Assembly (NCBI RefSeq): GCF_006149045.1
Contig: NZ_VBSN01000030.1
Location: 1 to 64,000 of the forward strand
Origin: Dyadobacter flavalbus
Lineage (GTDB): Bacteria; Bacteroidota; Bacteroidia; Cytophagales; Spirosomataceae
DNA length: 64,000 bases
Direction of reading: 5' to 3'
Within the stretch, counting starts at the first letter, position 1; each line of letters starts with the position of its first letter. Below are positions 20,265 through 30,132 of this stretch, piece by piece. Both the position numbers and the translations under genes were made by a program. The notes below the pieces were generated by a model, which saw nothing but the letters and a program-made list of their open reading frames with translations, was not told where the DNA came from and did not search any database.

Positions 20265-20672
20265 ATGCAACCGAGGTTAACTTATTTTAGTAGCTTGAAA
20301 AGGTTTTTTCTACATATTATCCTCACCATTGTCATCCTGGATACAACTTCCTTGTATCAGGTGCTGAAATTTCCGTCCCTGATCCGGCACTTTACCGAAC
20401 ACAAGGCGCTTGATCAGCGCATAAGCTTTACGGACTTTCTGTCCATGCACTACTGGGGCGAGGATCTTGACGATAATGATGACGAGAAAGACATGCAGCT
20501 GCCTTTCAAAAAGTTTGAAATCCAGCATGCACATTTTCTTTTTGTCCCTTTTACAAACACGTTTACTTTTAAAAATACCTTTTCGCCGTTCAAAACGGAT
20601 AACGGTTCTTACCGGCCTCAGGTATATTATAACACTACGCTAGGCTCTCTTTTCCGCCCGCCGCAAGCTTGA
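20265..20672 (+). CDS. Small acidic-loop protein upstream of the heavy-metal efflux pump
   Basis: 135 aa. An N-terminal hydrophobic segment (residues ~12-30) could be a signal anchor, followed by a conserved-looking segment SMHYWGEDLDDNDDEKDMQLPFKKFE with a dense acidic cluster, then a beta-like region rich in F and T. Not a named family that I can identify, but genes of this kind are found directly upstream of CusA/CzcA-type pumps in Bacteroidota. The Asp/Glu/His-rich stretch could bind metal ions; this is an inference from composition and position only. The gene is 101 bp upstream of the pump and in the same direction. Confidence 0.7.
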   Translation: MQPRLTYFSSLKRFFLHIILTIVILDTTSLYQVLKFPSLIRHFTEHKALDQRISFTDFLSMHYWGEDLDDNDDEKDMQLPFKKFEIQHAHFLFVPFTNTFTFKNTFSPFKTDNGSYRPQVYYNTTLGSLFRPPQA

Positions 20673-20710
20673 ATACATATTTTCTGACGGATTGCTTCAG
20701 TCCGGATTTT

Positions 20711-20740
20711 CCATGCGTGCACCCAGCTGCACCCGCATGG
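20711..20740 (+). other. Hairpin in the spacer between the small protein and the RND pump
   Basis: CCATGCG pairs with CGCATGG, with an inner TGCA/TGCA pairing across a 2-nt bulge. It lacks a proper T-run. It sits 33 bp before the pump start, so it may act as a processing site or partial attenuator rather than a full terminator. Confidence 0.45.
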
Positions 20741-20773
20741 CTTATTTGCTATGTATTTATTTAAAAGTTTGTT

Positions 20774-23700
20774 ATGCTTAATAAAATCATCCGGTTCTCT
20801 GTCAAGAACAAACTGGTGATCGGCATTTTCATGCTGCTGTGGATTGCCCTCGGCGCATATGAAGTAAGCCGGTTGCCCATCGATGCCGTTCCCGACATTA
20901 CCAATAACCAGGTCCAGATCATCACCACCGCACCCGCACTCGGCGCCGAGGATGTGGAACGCCTGATCACTTTCCCGATCGAACAGGCGATCAGCAATAT
21001 TCCCGGACTCAAAGAAAGCCGGAGCCTTTCCCGTTTCGGACTTTCTTTGATCACCATTGTATTTGATGATAATTCGGACGTTTACTGGGCCAGACAACAG
21101 GTAACCGAACGGCTTTCGCAGGTTGAAATAAACGAAAATGCCAGTGTGCCGCAGCTTGCGCCGGTTACGACCGGGCTCGGGGAAATTTATCAGTATGTGA
21201 TCAAACCGAAAGACGGCTACGAAAAGAAATATTCACTCGCCGATCTCCGCACCACGCAGGACTGGATCGTGCGGAGACAACTGCTCGGAACAGAAGGCGT
21301 AGCAGACGTAGCGACTTTCGGCGGTGAGCTCAAACAGTACGAAGTGGCCATTGTTCCGTCCAGCCTGAAAGCGCTTGGTCTTACGATCAGTGACGTATTC
21401 ACCGCACTGAACCGGAACAATCAGAATACGGGCGGCGCTTACATTGAAAAAGGGCCTGCCGTGCTCTACATCCGAAGCGTCGGACTTGCCGGTTCCATGG
21501 ACGATATCCGGAATATGGTGGTCAAAAACAGCAGCAACGGAACACCCGTTCTGATCAGTCATGTAGCCGAAGTCCGGCTTGGCTCGGCCATTCGCTACGG
21601 TGCACTGACGATGGCCGGCAAAGGCGAACTTTCCGGAGGAATTGTCCTGATGCTCAAAGGCGGCAATTCTTCAAAAGTGATTGAAAACGTCAAAACGCGC
21701 ATTGCCGAAATCCAGAAAACGCTTCCGGAAGGTCTGGAAATCGAGCCTTTTCTGGATCGTACCAAAATGGTCGATAATGCCATCGGAACCGTAGAGCACA
21801 ATCTGCTGGAAGGCGCACTGATCGTGGTGCTGATCCTTGTGCTTTTTCTCGGCAACCTCCGCGCCGGCCTTATCGTGGCTTCCGTGATACCGCTGTCCAT
21901 GCTTTTTGCCATTACGATGATGAATCTTTTCGGTGTGAGCGGCAATCTGATGAGCCTCGGCGCACTGGATTTCGGACTGATCGTGGACGGGGCCGTTATT
22001 ATCGTGGAAGCCATTCTGCATCACATGCATTTTTCACAAAAGTATGCCGCTGTTCATAAAGTGTCGCAGCAGGAAATGGACGAGGAAGTAGCCGGCTCTG
22101 CATCACGCATGATGAATGCAGCCGTATTCGGCCAGATGATCATTCTGATTGTTTACCTGCCGATCCTTTCACTTTCAGGCATTGAAGGAAAAATGTTCCG
22201 GCCGATGGCGCAGACAGTTGCGTTTGCCGTCACCGGCGCTTTTATATTATCGCTGACGTACGTTCCCATGATCAGTTCTTTGTTTATCAGTAAAAATATT
22301 TCCCATCAGCCCAACTTTTCAGACCGTGTGATGACGCGCATTGAAAACAGTTATGAAAAAATGCTGACGCATGCATTGCGGATCAAAAAAGGGATGGTGC
22401 TTGCTGCTTTTACGCTGTTTGCGGTTGCCGTTCTGATGTTTGTGCAAATGGGCGGCGAATTTATTCCGCAGCTGGAAGAAGGCGATTTTGCTACGGAAAC
22501 CCGCCTGCTGGTGGGTACTAACCTGAGTACAACCATTGATGCTTTTAACCGAATCTCCGAAAACCTGAAACAAAAATATCCCGAAGTCGAAAAGATCGTT
22601 TCCAGAATCGGCAGTGCGGAAATCCCGACCGACCCGATGCCGATTGAAGGCGGGGATATGATCATTGTTTTAAAAGATAAAGCGGAATGGAAAAATGCGG
22701 AAAGTTTTCCGGAACTGGCAGAAAAAATGGCTGCAACTGTACAGGAAGTCATGCCCGGCGTAACAACGGGATTCCAGTATCCGGTACAAATGCGTTTCAA
22801 TGAACTGATGACCGGCGCCAAACAGGATGTTGTCTGCAAGATTTTCGGGGAAGATCTGGACAAACTGGCTTCCTATGCGGAGCAGCTCGGCAGCATTTCC
22901 AGGACGGTAAAAGGCACGGCCGACTGGTATGTGGAAAAAGTAACGGGCATGCCGCAGATCGTTATTGATTTCAACCGGAGCGAAATTGCAAAGTACGGAT
23001 TGAACATTGATGACATCAACCGCACGATCCATGCCGCATTTGCAGGAGTCGCAGCCGGACAGATTTATGAAGGTGAAAAGAAATTCGACCTTGTCGTGCG
23101 TGTCGGTAACGAAGGCCGCAGGAATATCAGCGACGTACAGAACCTGCCCATTTCAACACCCGGCGGCATCCAGATTCCGCTTTATCAGGTGGCAAGCATC
23201 CGGGAAGTGGAAGGCCCGAACCAGGTCCAGCGGGAAAATACCCGCAGAAGGATTATCGTCGGATTCAACGTAAGAGGCCGTGACGTGCAGTCTATCGTAG
23301 AAGAATTACAGCAGAAAGTGGGTTCGAAGATGAAGTTTGAAGCCGGTTACACCGTCAGCTACGGCGGCGCGTTTGAAAATCTTCAGCAGGCCAAGACGCG
23401 GTTGGGCATTGCGGTTCCGGTGGCGTTGCTGCTCATTTTTATCATGCTGTATTTTGCTTTTTCTTCTGTGAAAGACGGAGCACTTATATATACTGCAATC
23501 CCGCTTTCTGCAATCGGCGGCGTTTTTGCGCTGGCTTTGCGCGGTATGCCGTTCAGTATTTCGGCAGGCGTCGGTTTTATCGCGCTTTTCGGCGTGGCCG
23601 TGCTGAACGGGATCGTGCTGCTTTCAGAATTTAACCGGATCAGGAAAGAAGGAAAAATCCAGGACTCGTTACAGCTTGTGCTGGCGGGCACGCGAAACAG

Positions 23701-25147
23701 GCTCCGCCCCGTTCTGATGACTGCCGCGGTGGCCTCGCTCGGGTTTTTACCGATGGCGCTCAGCAACGGCGCCGGCGCAGAAGTTCAGCGGCCGTTGGCT
23801 ACGGTTGTGATCGGCGGACTGATGACGGCAACGCTGTTGACCTTGTTCGTACTTCCGGCACTTTATCTTTTGTTTGATAAAAAGTCAAAACCAGCAGTTC
23901 CGGGTAAAAAAATGGCTGTTACCATGATGCTGCTGGCATTGTTCCATTTCAGCCACGCACAATCACAGACTGCCGCGCCTGTTGATCTGAATACGGCCAT
24001 CAGCATTGCCTTGAAAAAAAACCTGCTTGCGCAAAGTGCAAGGCTGAATGAAAAAGCCAGCGAACAAATGCAGTCTGCATCTTTGGACATTGCCAAAACC
24101 AGCATCAATGCCGATTACGGAAAAGTGAACAGCCTGCATAACGACACGCGTTTCGGCATCAGTCAGACTTTCAGTTTTCCTGCGGTTTATTCCAGTCAGC
24201 GCAAGTTGCTGGAAGCCGGATATAGGATTTCACAAGCCCGCACCCGCCTTGCCGAACAGGATATCCGGAGCAGTGTCCGGCAGCTTTTTTACGAATATGC
24301 GGCCTTGAACGAAAGAAAAAAACTGCTGACCTACGCCGACAGCATTTACCGGCTTTTTGAGGAGAAATCAAATCTGCGTTTTGAAAAAGGCGAAGCAAAC
24401 GTGCTGGAAAAAACAGCGGCGGAATCGCACCGCCAGCAGATCACCAACCAGCTGAATATGCTGAACAAGGATATGTCCATTGTGGTCAGTCAGTTTAATT
24501 TGCTGCTTCAGGATACACAGCAGTACATTCCGGAGATCGAAAACCCAATTATCGAAAACTTATTCACCGAAGCAGATTCCGTTCTTGCTCTGGAGCAGCT
24601 TCCGGCGGCGGAACTAGTGAGACAGCAGCAGAACGAAGCACATTTTCGCTGGAAAAATGAAAAATCCAGACTGCTTCCCGACCTGACATTTGGCTACAAT
24701 AATCAAAGCCTTGTCGGTTCGCAGATACTGGGTGATCAGGAATTGTTTTTCAGCAGCAAAGACCGTTTCAGTTATTTCAGTGCAGGAGTCGGGATTCCGC
24801 TGTTTTTCAAAGCGCAGTCGGCACGTGTGGCAGCGGCGAAACTGAATCTGGAAAAAGAACGGAAACAAACGGAGTACGTCAGCATGCAGCTGCAAAACGA
24901 GCATGCCGTTACAAGGCAGCAAATGGAGAAATTCAGGGAAAGTTTACGCTATTATCAGGAAAAGGGGCTCAAAAATGCCGATCTCATCATCCTGACAGCC
25001 GATCAGCAGTTTCAGGCCGGGGAAATAGATTTTCTCCGCTGGACGATTCTTGCCGATCAGGTTATTACGATCAAAAACGAATACATCCATGCACTGGACA
25101 GCTATAATCAGGCTGTTATTCAGTTCATGAAACTAAATAATCTGTAA
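20774..25147 (+). CDS. CzcA/CusA-type heavy-metal RND pump fused to a TolC-like outer-membrane factor
   Basis: 1457 aa. Residues 1-~1035 are a full heavy-metal-efflux RND transporter: RLPIDAVPDITNNQVQI near the start, and the proton-relay residues D399, D405 and E412 in DFGLIVDGAVIIVE of TM4. Residues ~1047-1066 (KKMAVTMMLLALFHFSHAQ) look like an embedded signal peptide that now works as an extra membrane helix. Residues ~1070-1457 form a TolC-family outer-membrane factor with its coiled-coil alpha-hairpins. Normally these are two genes (czcA and czcC). The fusion predicts one polypeptide spanning the inner membrane, periplasm and outer membrane. The adaptor gene follows 6 bp downstream. The DxxxxxD...E relay suggests divalent cations (Co/Zn/Cd or Ni) rather than Cu(I)/Ag(I), by analogy only. 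Confidence 0.93.
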   Translation: MLNKIIRFSVKNKLVIGIFMLLWIALGAYEVSRLPIDAVPDITNNQVQIITTAPALGAEDVERLITFPIEQAISNIPGLKESRSLSRFGLSLITIVFDDNSDVYWARQQVTERLSQVEINENASVPQLAPVTTGLGEIYQYVIKPKDGYEKKYSLADLRTTQDWIVRRQLLGTEGVADVATFGGELKQYEVAIVPSSLKALGLTISDVFTALNRNNQNTGGAYIEKGPAVLYIRSVGLAGSMDDIRNMVVKNSSNGTPVLISHVAEVRLGSAIRYGALTMAGKGELSGGIVLMLKGGNSSKVIENVKTRIAEIQKTLPEGLEIEPFLDRTKMVDNAIGTVEHNLLEGALIVVLILVLFLGNLRAGLIVASVIPLSMLFAITMMNLFGVSGNLMSLGALDFGLIVDGAVIIVEAILHHMHFSQKYAAVHKVSQQEMDEEVAGSASRMMNAAVFGQMIILIVYLPILSLSGIEGKMFRPMAQTVAFAVTGAFILSLTYVPMISSLFISKNISHQPNFSDRVMTRIENSYEKMLTHALRIKKGMVLAAFTLFAVAVLMFVQMGGEFIPQLEEGDFATETRLLVGTNLSTTIDAFNRISENLKQKYPEVEKIVSRIGSAEIPTDPMPIEGGDMIIVLKDKAEWKNAESFPELAEKMAATVQEVMPGVTTGFQYPVQMRFNELMTGAKQDVVCKIFGEDLDKLASYAEQLGSISRTVKGTADWYVEKVTGMPQIVIDFNRSEIAKYGLNIDDINRTIHAAFAGVAAGQIYEGEKKFDLVVRVGNEGRRNISDVQNLPISTPGGIQIPLYQVASIREVEGPNQVQRENTRRRIIVGFNVRGRDVQSIVEELQQKVGSKMKFEAGYTVSYGGAFENLQQAKTRLGIAVPVALLLIFIMLYFAFSSVKDGALIYTAIPLSAIGGVFALALRGMPFSISAGVGFIALFGVAVLNGIVLLSEFNRIRKEGKIQDSLQLVLAGTRNRLRPVLMTAAVASLGFLPMALSNGAGAEVQRPLATVVIGGLMTATLLTLFVLPALYLLFDKKSKPAVPGKKMAVTMMLLALFHFSHAQSQTAAPVDLNTAISIALKKNLLAQSARLNEKASEQMQSASLDIAKTSINADYGKVNSLHNDTRFGISQTFSFPAVYSSQRKLLEAGYRISQARTRLAEQDIRSSVRQLFYEYAALNERKKLLTYADSIYRLFEEKSNLRFEKGEANVLEKTAAESHRQQITNQLNMLNKDMSIVVSQFNLLLQDTQQYIPEIENPIIENLFTEADSVLALEQLPAAELVRQQQNEAHFRWKNEKSRLLPDLTFGYNNQSLVGSQILGDQELFFSSKDRFSYFSAGVGIPLFFKAQSARVAAAKLNLEKERKQTEYVSMQLQNEHAVTRQQMEKFRESLRYYQEKGLKNADLIILTADQQFQAGEIDFLRWTILADQVITIKNEYIHALDSYNQAVIQFMKLNNL

Positions 25148-25153
25148 AATCAT

Positions 25154-26302
25154 ATGACACGATATATCATGGTTTGTTCGGGTTTGCTGCTCCTGTTTTC
25201 CTGCGAAGGCGAACTGAAAAAAGAAGCAGTTGAAACGCCTGCAATAAAAACCGCTGCCGCTTCGGAACAAACGGTTTCCTTTACGCCCGCACAGCTGAAA
25301 AGCACCGGCATTGAAGTCGCCACGCCACAGCTTGAAAACATCAGCGGCGAACTTGCTCTTCAGGGAAAAATCGACGTTCCGCCGCAAAGTACCGTCAGCC
25401 TGAGCTTTCCGCTTGGCGGCTATCTGAAATCGACCGGAATGCTGCCCGGTATGCATGTAAAAAAAGGTCAGGTGCTTGCCGAGCTGGAAGACATGCAGTT
25501 TATTCAGCTTCAGCAGGATTATCTCACTGCCCGCGAAAATTTTATTCTTGCCGAATCCGAGTTCAACCGCCAGCGCGACCTGAACGCCAGCAAAGCAAGC
25601 AGCGATAAGGTTTTTCAGCAGGCAAGGGCCGAAATGCAAACGCAGCGTATCCTGAGAAATGCGCTGGAACAAAAACTTCAGGTGATCGGCATCAATCCTG
25701 CAAAGCTGAAACCGGACAATATTTCCAAAAGCGTTGCCATTGTTTCGCCGATCAACGGGTATGTATCCAAAGTGAATGTCAATGTGGGCAAGTACACTTC
25801 GCCCACGGACATGCTCTTCGAGCTCGTCGATCCGGGCGATATCCATCTGGCACTGCATGTATTTGAAAAAGACCTCGGCTCCTTGTCCATCGGCCAGCAT
25901 GTTACTGCTTTTACCAACAGCGAACCGGATAAAAAATTCACTGCAAAAATCATTCTGATCAGTAAAAACCTGGATCAGGACCGAATGGCGGAGGTACATT
26001 GCCATTTTGAAAAATACAGCCCAGCGCTTGTTCCCGGCATGTTTATGAACGGAACGGTGTCAGTAAATAACAAAAAGGCACTTACAGTTCCCAAAGAAGC
26101 CGTTGTACGATGGGAAAACAGACATTACATTTTTACAGAAAATACCGGAGGCCAGTTTCAGATGACCGAAGTAAAACCCGGTGTTGTCCATAGCGGAAAG
26201 CAGCAGATCGAGGCTGAAAATATCACCGCAAACACCAGAATGGTTGTTAAAAACGCTTATGCCCTGCTCATGAAAATCAAGAATACCGAAGAAGAAGGTT
26301 GA
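25154..26302 (+). CDS. RND efflux periplasmic adaptor (CzcB/CusB-like lipoprotein)
   Basis: 382 aa. The N-terminus is a lipoprotein signal with lipobox LLFSC, so it should be lipid-anchored. Then the membrane-fusion-protein layout: a beta-barrel/lipoyl half (SLSFPLGGYLKSTGMLPGMHVKKGQVLAEL), a helical hairpin (~115-190), the second lipoyl half (IVSPINGYVSKVNVNVGKYTSPTDMLFEL), a beta-barrel and a membrane-proximal domain (PKEAVVRWENRHYIF). It starts 6 bp after the pump stop codon, so it is in the same operon and is the periplasmic partner of the fused pump. A strong hairpin follows. Confidence 0.92.
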   Translation: MTRYIMVCSGLLLLFSCEGELKKEAVETPAIKTAAASEQTVSFTPAQLKSTGIEVATPQLENISGELALQGKIDVPPQSTVSLSFPLGGYLKSTGMLPGMHVKKGQVLAELEDMQFIQLQQDYLTARENFILAESEFNRQRDLNASKASSDKVFQQARAEMQTQRILRNALEQKLQVIGINPAKLKPDNISKSVAIVSPINGYVSKVNVNVGKYTSPTDMLFELVDPGDIHLALHVFEKDLGSLSIGQHVTAFTNSEPDKKFTAKIILISKNLDQDRMAEVHCHFEKYSPALVPGMFMNGTVSVNNKKALTVPKEAVVRWENRHYIFTENTGGQFQMTEVKPGVVHSGKQQIEAENITANTRMVVKNAYALLMKIKNTEEEG

Positions 26303-26316
26303 ATTTAACAGCTTTC

Positions 26317-26362
26317 CGCGTACTCGTCCGGACCGTTTCTGCCACAGCCGGACGGGTACGCG
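26317..26362 (+). terminator. Terminator-like hairpin after the efflux operon
   Basis: A 15-bp stem (26317-26331 with 26348-26362) with one G-T pair and a 16-nt loop. No clear T-run follows, so termination may be partial. Confidence 0.55.
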
Positions 26363-26471
26363 TAACTGAAAAGCAGAAGGGTAAACAACAATTCCGTATG
26401 CTTTCTTTTTATTCTGAAATTCCGAACTTTGCATTTGCCGCAATTTATTATCAGGCATTTTCACACACACT

Positions 26472-29270
26472 ATGAAATATTTGATACTATTGAGCACATT
26501 TTGTGCCCTTTCCTTTCGTTCCGGCGCGCAACCTACGAAATCGCGTTTCAGTGCATATGCGCAGTCTGAAGCATCGCAGCAGACGTTCAATCAGTATGTT
26601 GATTTTATCAATGAATCGGTAAAAGTCCTGAACAGCCGCTTCAACATGCTCAGTGCGTATCAGTCGGAACGGGAAAAATTTCGGAAAAGACCGGATTTTC
26701 TGCTGAGGTTGCCGTCTTCCGGGCCGCTGGAAGATTTTTACTTTCAAAAAGCAATTGCCGGAAAAGGGATCAAAGTTACTGATAAAGAAGTGCTTGTGGC
26801 CAATGCCACAGCTTTATGGAAAAGCCTGGAACGGCTGGATCAAACCGCAAAAGCGCTGGAAACTTACGTGCAATTACAGGCTTACAAAGCAGATGATTTT
26901 AAAAAATCCGATGAGCTTGTTATAGAAATGCAGGCCATTTTCAGGCAGTTTGGTCAGGAAAAAGCGAAGTTTTACGGCCAAATTCAGCATATTTATCGCC
27001 AGTATCAGCCTTATAAAGCTGCGGATCCGTATCTGAATATGGAAAAAGAAATGTGGCAGGTACTGCAAAGCCAGCAGCAGCTTCTTGATTCCCTGCCGTT
27101 TTACCTGCATGCAGACAGCCGTTCGAAATGGCCTTTGGAGCTTGTCCGTAAAAGTATGCTGGCGGATGAAAAGCTGCTTCCGGATTTCGGGAAAGCACAT
27201 GCCGGCATTGCTTACCCGGCTTCCGATGCTGTAAAATCGTTCCGTTCAGCCATTGTCGCCATGCAAACGCTGAAACGCCATGCATTGGATGACCATACTT
27301 ATGCCGCCCGGCAGTCTGCGGAGCACGGCAATGATGTTTATTTATGGCTGCTGAATTACTATAACAATGATTTGCTGATCAGTTACAAGGCTTTCGTGGA
27401 TTACAGCAAACCGGTCCGGCGCTTGCTTTACTTTCCTGCATGCAGTCCGGTATTTGCCATGGAACAGGAAAACGCCGGGCCGGAAACAACTGCCGGAACT
27501 CCGCCGTTTGAAGATCAGCCATTGCTCCCGTTCCGCACGAAGCCGTCCGCTTCACCCGTACCGCCGCTCACGATCCGGGCACTGAACGGATACGTAGAAT
27601 TTATCAATGAATCGCTGCGCCAGATGCATGCTTTGCAGCTCATGCTCAGGAATTATCAGTCCACGGCGGAATATTACCGTCATCCGGAACAGAGCAAATC
27701 AAGAGCAAAGCTCACTTACGAACATGAAAAGTTTAAGGTTCCGGTTTCGGCTTATGAACTGCTTGTAAATGCCGGTTCGGCCATTCCCGAAGCATACCGC
27801 GCTTCGGTAAACGGTCAGGCGGAAGTGCTTTTCAGTATGTTGAAGGAAATGGATGCATTAAGTATTGAACTGATCCGCTATACGGCCGGCAAAACATATA
27901 TACAGGATCGTTTGCAGCGCTCCGATGCCATTCTGGACCGCTATGCATTGCTTTTTGATCTTTTTGACCAGAAAAAAGAACAGCTTTACAACGATGTAAG
28001 GCGCATTCATGAAAGCTACCCGCCTGAAAACCCGGCCGGTTCATGGCATGTTGCGGGAAACGCTTTGCTGAGAACCCTCGATGCCGACAAGCAGATTTTG
28101 TTTGCGGTAAAAGATTTTTTAATTCAAAAAAAGTCACAGTTGCCGGCAACCGATGAAGTGAAAGCTTTTTCCACAAAACTGATCCAGGATGAATATGCAA
28201 ATCTGAAAGGATTGAAGCGCTATGGACGAAACAATGGCTTATGCCCGTATGCTCCGTATGAAGATCTGGCCGGCAATTCCGCACAGTTTGCAGAAATGAT
28301 CACCAGGCTAAACACAAAGGCATTGAAAACGTCTCAAACTCCGTATGAGCCCTTTTACTATTTTTACAATAACGAACTGGTTTATCCGTACAACAAGTTT
28401 GTTGAACTCGCCGGTTCGGGATTGCTTAAAGCTGTAAACCAGCCGGATGTTTATGCATTCAGAAGAACGCCTTTGCCGGAATTGCCGACATTGCAGACGG
28501 ATAAAAACAAGTTAAACGACAAAAATCAGGACATAAGTCTGAAGCCGGAAACTGAAAATAACAATTCTGCCTTCATCCGGCCCGGCAAACAGAAACCAAC
28601 TGATAATCGGGGAAACGCACCAATCATGCATGATACCGTGTATGTGGAGCGCGTCAGAGTGGATACGGTTTTCGTGGATAAAGACGCGGGGCGGAACGCG
28701 GGCAATCTTTCGCTGAATGGCTTTGCAGACAATCATATGGTGCTTTTGATGGATGTTTCATCATCCATGAATTCACCTTACAAATTGCCGTTACTGAAAA
28801 AGTCGATCAAGTCGCTGCTTGCGTTGCTGAGGGATTCCGACCGGATTTCCATTGTCACCTATTCGGGCAAAGCACGCATTGCACTGAAACCGACTTCGGG
28901 TGCAAAGGCGGCTGTAATTGCAAAACAGATTGATATGCTGCAGTCGGACGGCGACACGGACGGAAATGATGGAATCAGGCTGGCTTGTAAAGTTGCAGAG
29001 AAACACTACATCCGCGGCGGCAATAACCGGATTATTCTGGCAACAGACGGCGAATTTCCGGTTAGTGAAGAAGTGCAGCAACTGATCAGCGAAAGTGCAA
29101 AGAAAGACATTCACCTCAGCATATTGACATTCGGAAGAAACCAGCATCACAGACCTTTTCTGAAAAGATTAAGCGAACTGGGGAACGGAACGTATGCACA
29201 TGTTACCGCAGAAAGCGCCGGAACGCAGCTGATCCTTGAAGCGCAGGCCAGAAAAGCCGCACAGCCGTAA
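26472..29270 (+). CDS. Secreted von Willebrand A domain protein with duplicated N-terminal helical domain
   Basis: 932 aa with a signal peptide (cleavage near FRSGAQ). Two related helical domains follow, at ~36-310 and ~368-668. Each opens with the same core (YVDFINESVKVL and YVEFINESLRQM) and each ends with a YNN(D/E)L..Y(K/N).FV block. A charged linker (~670-750) leads to a VWA domain (~755-925) with the MIDAS motif DVSSS (D761, S763, S765), a T/D pattern in SDGDTDGNDG and DGEFPVSEE. The VWA domain should bind a divalent cation and a protein ligand. I do not recognise the duplicated domain. The gene starts 170 bp after the metal-efflux operon, beyond a hairpin, so cotranscription is unclear. 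Confidence 0.8.
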   Translation: MKYLILLSTFCALSFRSGAQPTKSRFSAYAQSEASQQTFNQYVDFINESVKVLNSRFNMLSAYQSEREKFRKRPDFLLRLPSSGPLEDFYFQKAIAGKGIKVTDKEVLVANATALWKSLERLDQTAKALETYVQLQAYKADDFKKSDELVIEMQAIFRQFGQEKAKFYGQIQHIYRQYQPYKAADPYLNMEKEMWQVLQSQQQLLDSLPFYLHADSRSKWPLELVRKSMLADEKLLPDFGKAHAGIAYPASDAVKSFRSAIVAMQTLKRHALDDHTYAARQSAEHGNDVYLWLLNYYNNDLLISYKAFVDYSKPVRRLLYFPACSPVFAMEQENAGPETTAGTPPFEDQPLLPFRTKPSASPVPPLTIRALNGYVEFINESLRQMHALQLMLRNYQSTAEYYRHPEQSKSRAKLTYEHEKFKVPVSAYELLVNAGSAIPEAYRASVNGQAEVLFSMLKEMDALSIELIRYTAGKTYIQDRLQRSDAILDRYALLFDLFDQKKEQLYNDVRRIHESYPPENPAGSWHVAGNALLRTLDADKQILFAVKDFLIQKKSQLPATDEVKAFSTKLIQDEYANLKGLKRYGRNNGLCPYAPYEDLAGNSAQFAEMITRLNTKALKTSQTPYEPFYYFYNNELVYPYNKFVELAGSGLLKAVNQPDVYAFRRTPLPELPTLQTDKNKLNDKNQDISLKPETENNNSAFIRPGKQKPTDNRGNAPIMHDTVYVERVRVDTVFVDKDAGRNAGNLSLNGFADNHMVLLMDVSSSMNSPYKLPLLKKSIKSLLALLRDSDRISIVTYSGKARIALKPTSGAKAAVIAKQIDMLQSDGDTDGNDGIRLACKVAEKHYIRGGNNRIILATDGEFPVSEEVQQLISESAKKDIHLSILTFGRNQHHRPFLKRLSELGNGTYAHVTAESAGTQLILEAQARKAAQP

Positions 29271-29282
29271 AAAGCAGCCGCA

Positions 29283-29310
29283 CTGAAATCAGTATGAAAG
29301 CAGATTTCAG
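29283..29310. terminator. Terminator-like hairpin between convergent genes
   Basis: CTGAAATC (29283-29290) pairs with GATTTCAG (29303-29310) over a 12-nt loop. It lies between the convergent genes ending at 29270 (+) and 29333 (-). No T-run, so only moderately convincing. Confidence 0.45.
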
Positions 29311-29332
29311 GGCGGCAGATTACCATTCCGAA

Positions 29333-30058
29333 TCACCAGGGCGTTTCGCCGTAATCGCTGAAAAATTTGCCATTCGGGCCGTCCGCACCAATAATGGCGT
29401 ACTGGACAACTACTTCGGCTGCTTCCTCCACTTTCTTGTAACCGGTATGGCCATTGAAATCCGTTGCCGTGTAGCCGGGATTGACGCTGTTTATTTTGAA
29501 TTTCGAATCCCTGAACTCGTAAGCAAGCATGACGGTAAATGCATTCAGCGCCGTTTTGGACGAACAGTAACCGGTTACTTTTACATCAAAGTGCGCATAA
29601 TCCGGATTGGTATGGTTGCCCAGAGAACCCAGATCACTGGAAACATTGACAATGCGCGGCTCATCCGATTTTTTCAGCAGCGGGATAAATGCCTGCGTCG
29701 TTTGCACCACACCGAAAAAGTTGGTATCGAATATGTTCCTGAGATTTTCCTGCGTGATTTCGGAAGCATTCTGAGGCATGACGCCCGGAATTCCGGCGTT
29801 GTTGATCAGCACGTCCAGCCGAGCAACTTTACTGGTCAGTTCCGCAGCCGCGGCATGGATGGATGCTGCATCCGTTACGTCGATCTGAACCATTTCCACA
29901 TCTTCAAATCCTTCCGATTTCAGTTGTTCAACTGCTTTCAGGCCTTTTTCGGCATCGCGGCTTCCGATATAAACGGTATAGTTGAGGTTCAGTAATTGTC
30001 TGGCCGTTTCAAAACCGATGCTTTTGTTAGCACCCGTGATCAATGCTGTTTTTTTCAT
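29333..30058 (-). CDS. SDR-family oxidoreductase
   Basis: 241 aa from the ATG at 30058 (MKKTALITGANKSIG); the longer ORF start at 30106 adds residues before the Rossmann strand. Classical short-chain dehydrogenase features: the NAD(P)-binding TGANKSIG, VYIGSRD as the basic NADP-type patch, DVTDAAS, LINNAGIPG, the catalytic serine in VNVSS, YCSSK (Tyr and Lys of the catalytic triad) and SVNPGYTATDF. Closest in look to carbonyl-reductase-like SDRs. The substrate is not predictable. It is 74 bp downstream of a Crp/Fnr-type regulator on the same strand, which may control it. Confidence 0.9.
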   Translation of the reverse strand: MKKTALITGANKSIGFETARQLLNLNYTVYIGSRDAEKGLKAVEQLKSEGFEDVEMVQIDVTDAASIHAAAAELTSKVARLDVLINNAGIPGVMPQNASEITQENLRNIFDTNFFGVVQTTQAFIPLLKKSDEPRIVNVSSDLGSLGNHTNPDYAHFDVKVTGYCSSKTALNAFTVMLAYEFRDSKFKINSVNPGYTATDFNGHTGYKKVEEAAEVVVQYAIIGADGPNGKFFSDYGETPW

Positions 30059-30132
30059 GATGTTCTGTTTTAAATACAGCAGCAAAGCTCGGGTATTCAA
30101 ACCCATTCTTTTTTGTCATTTGGCAAAAAGCA

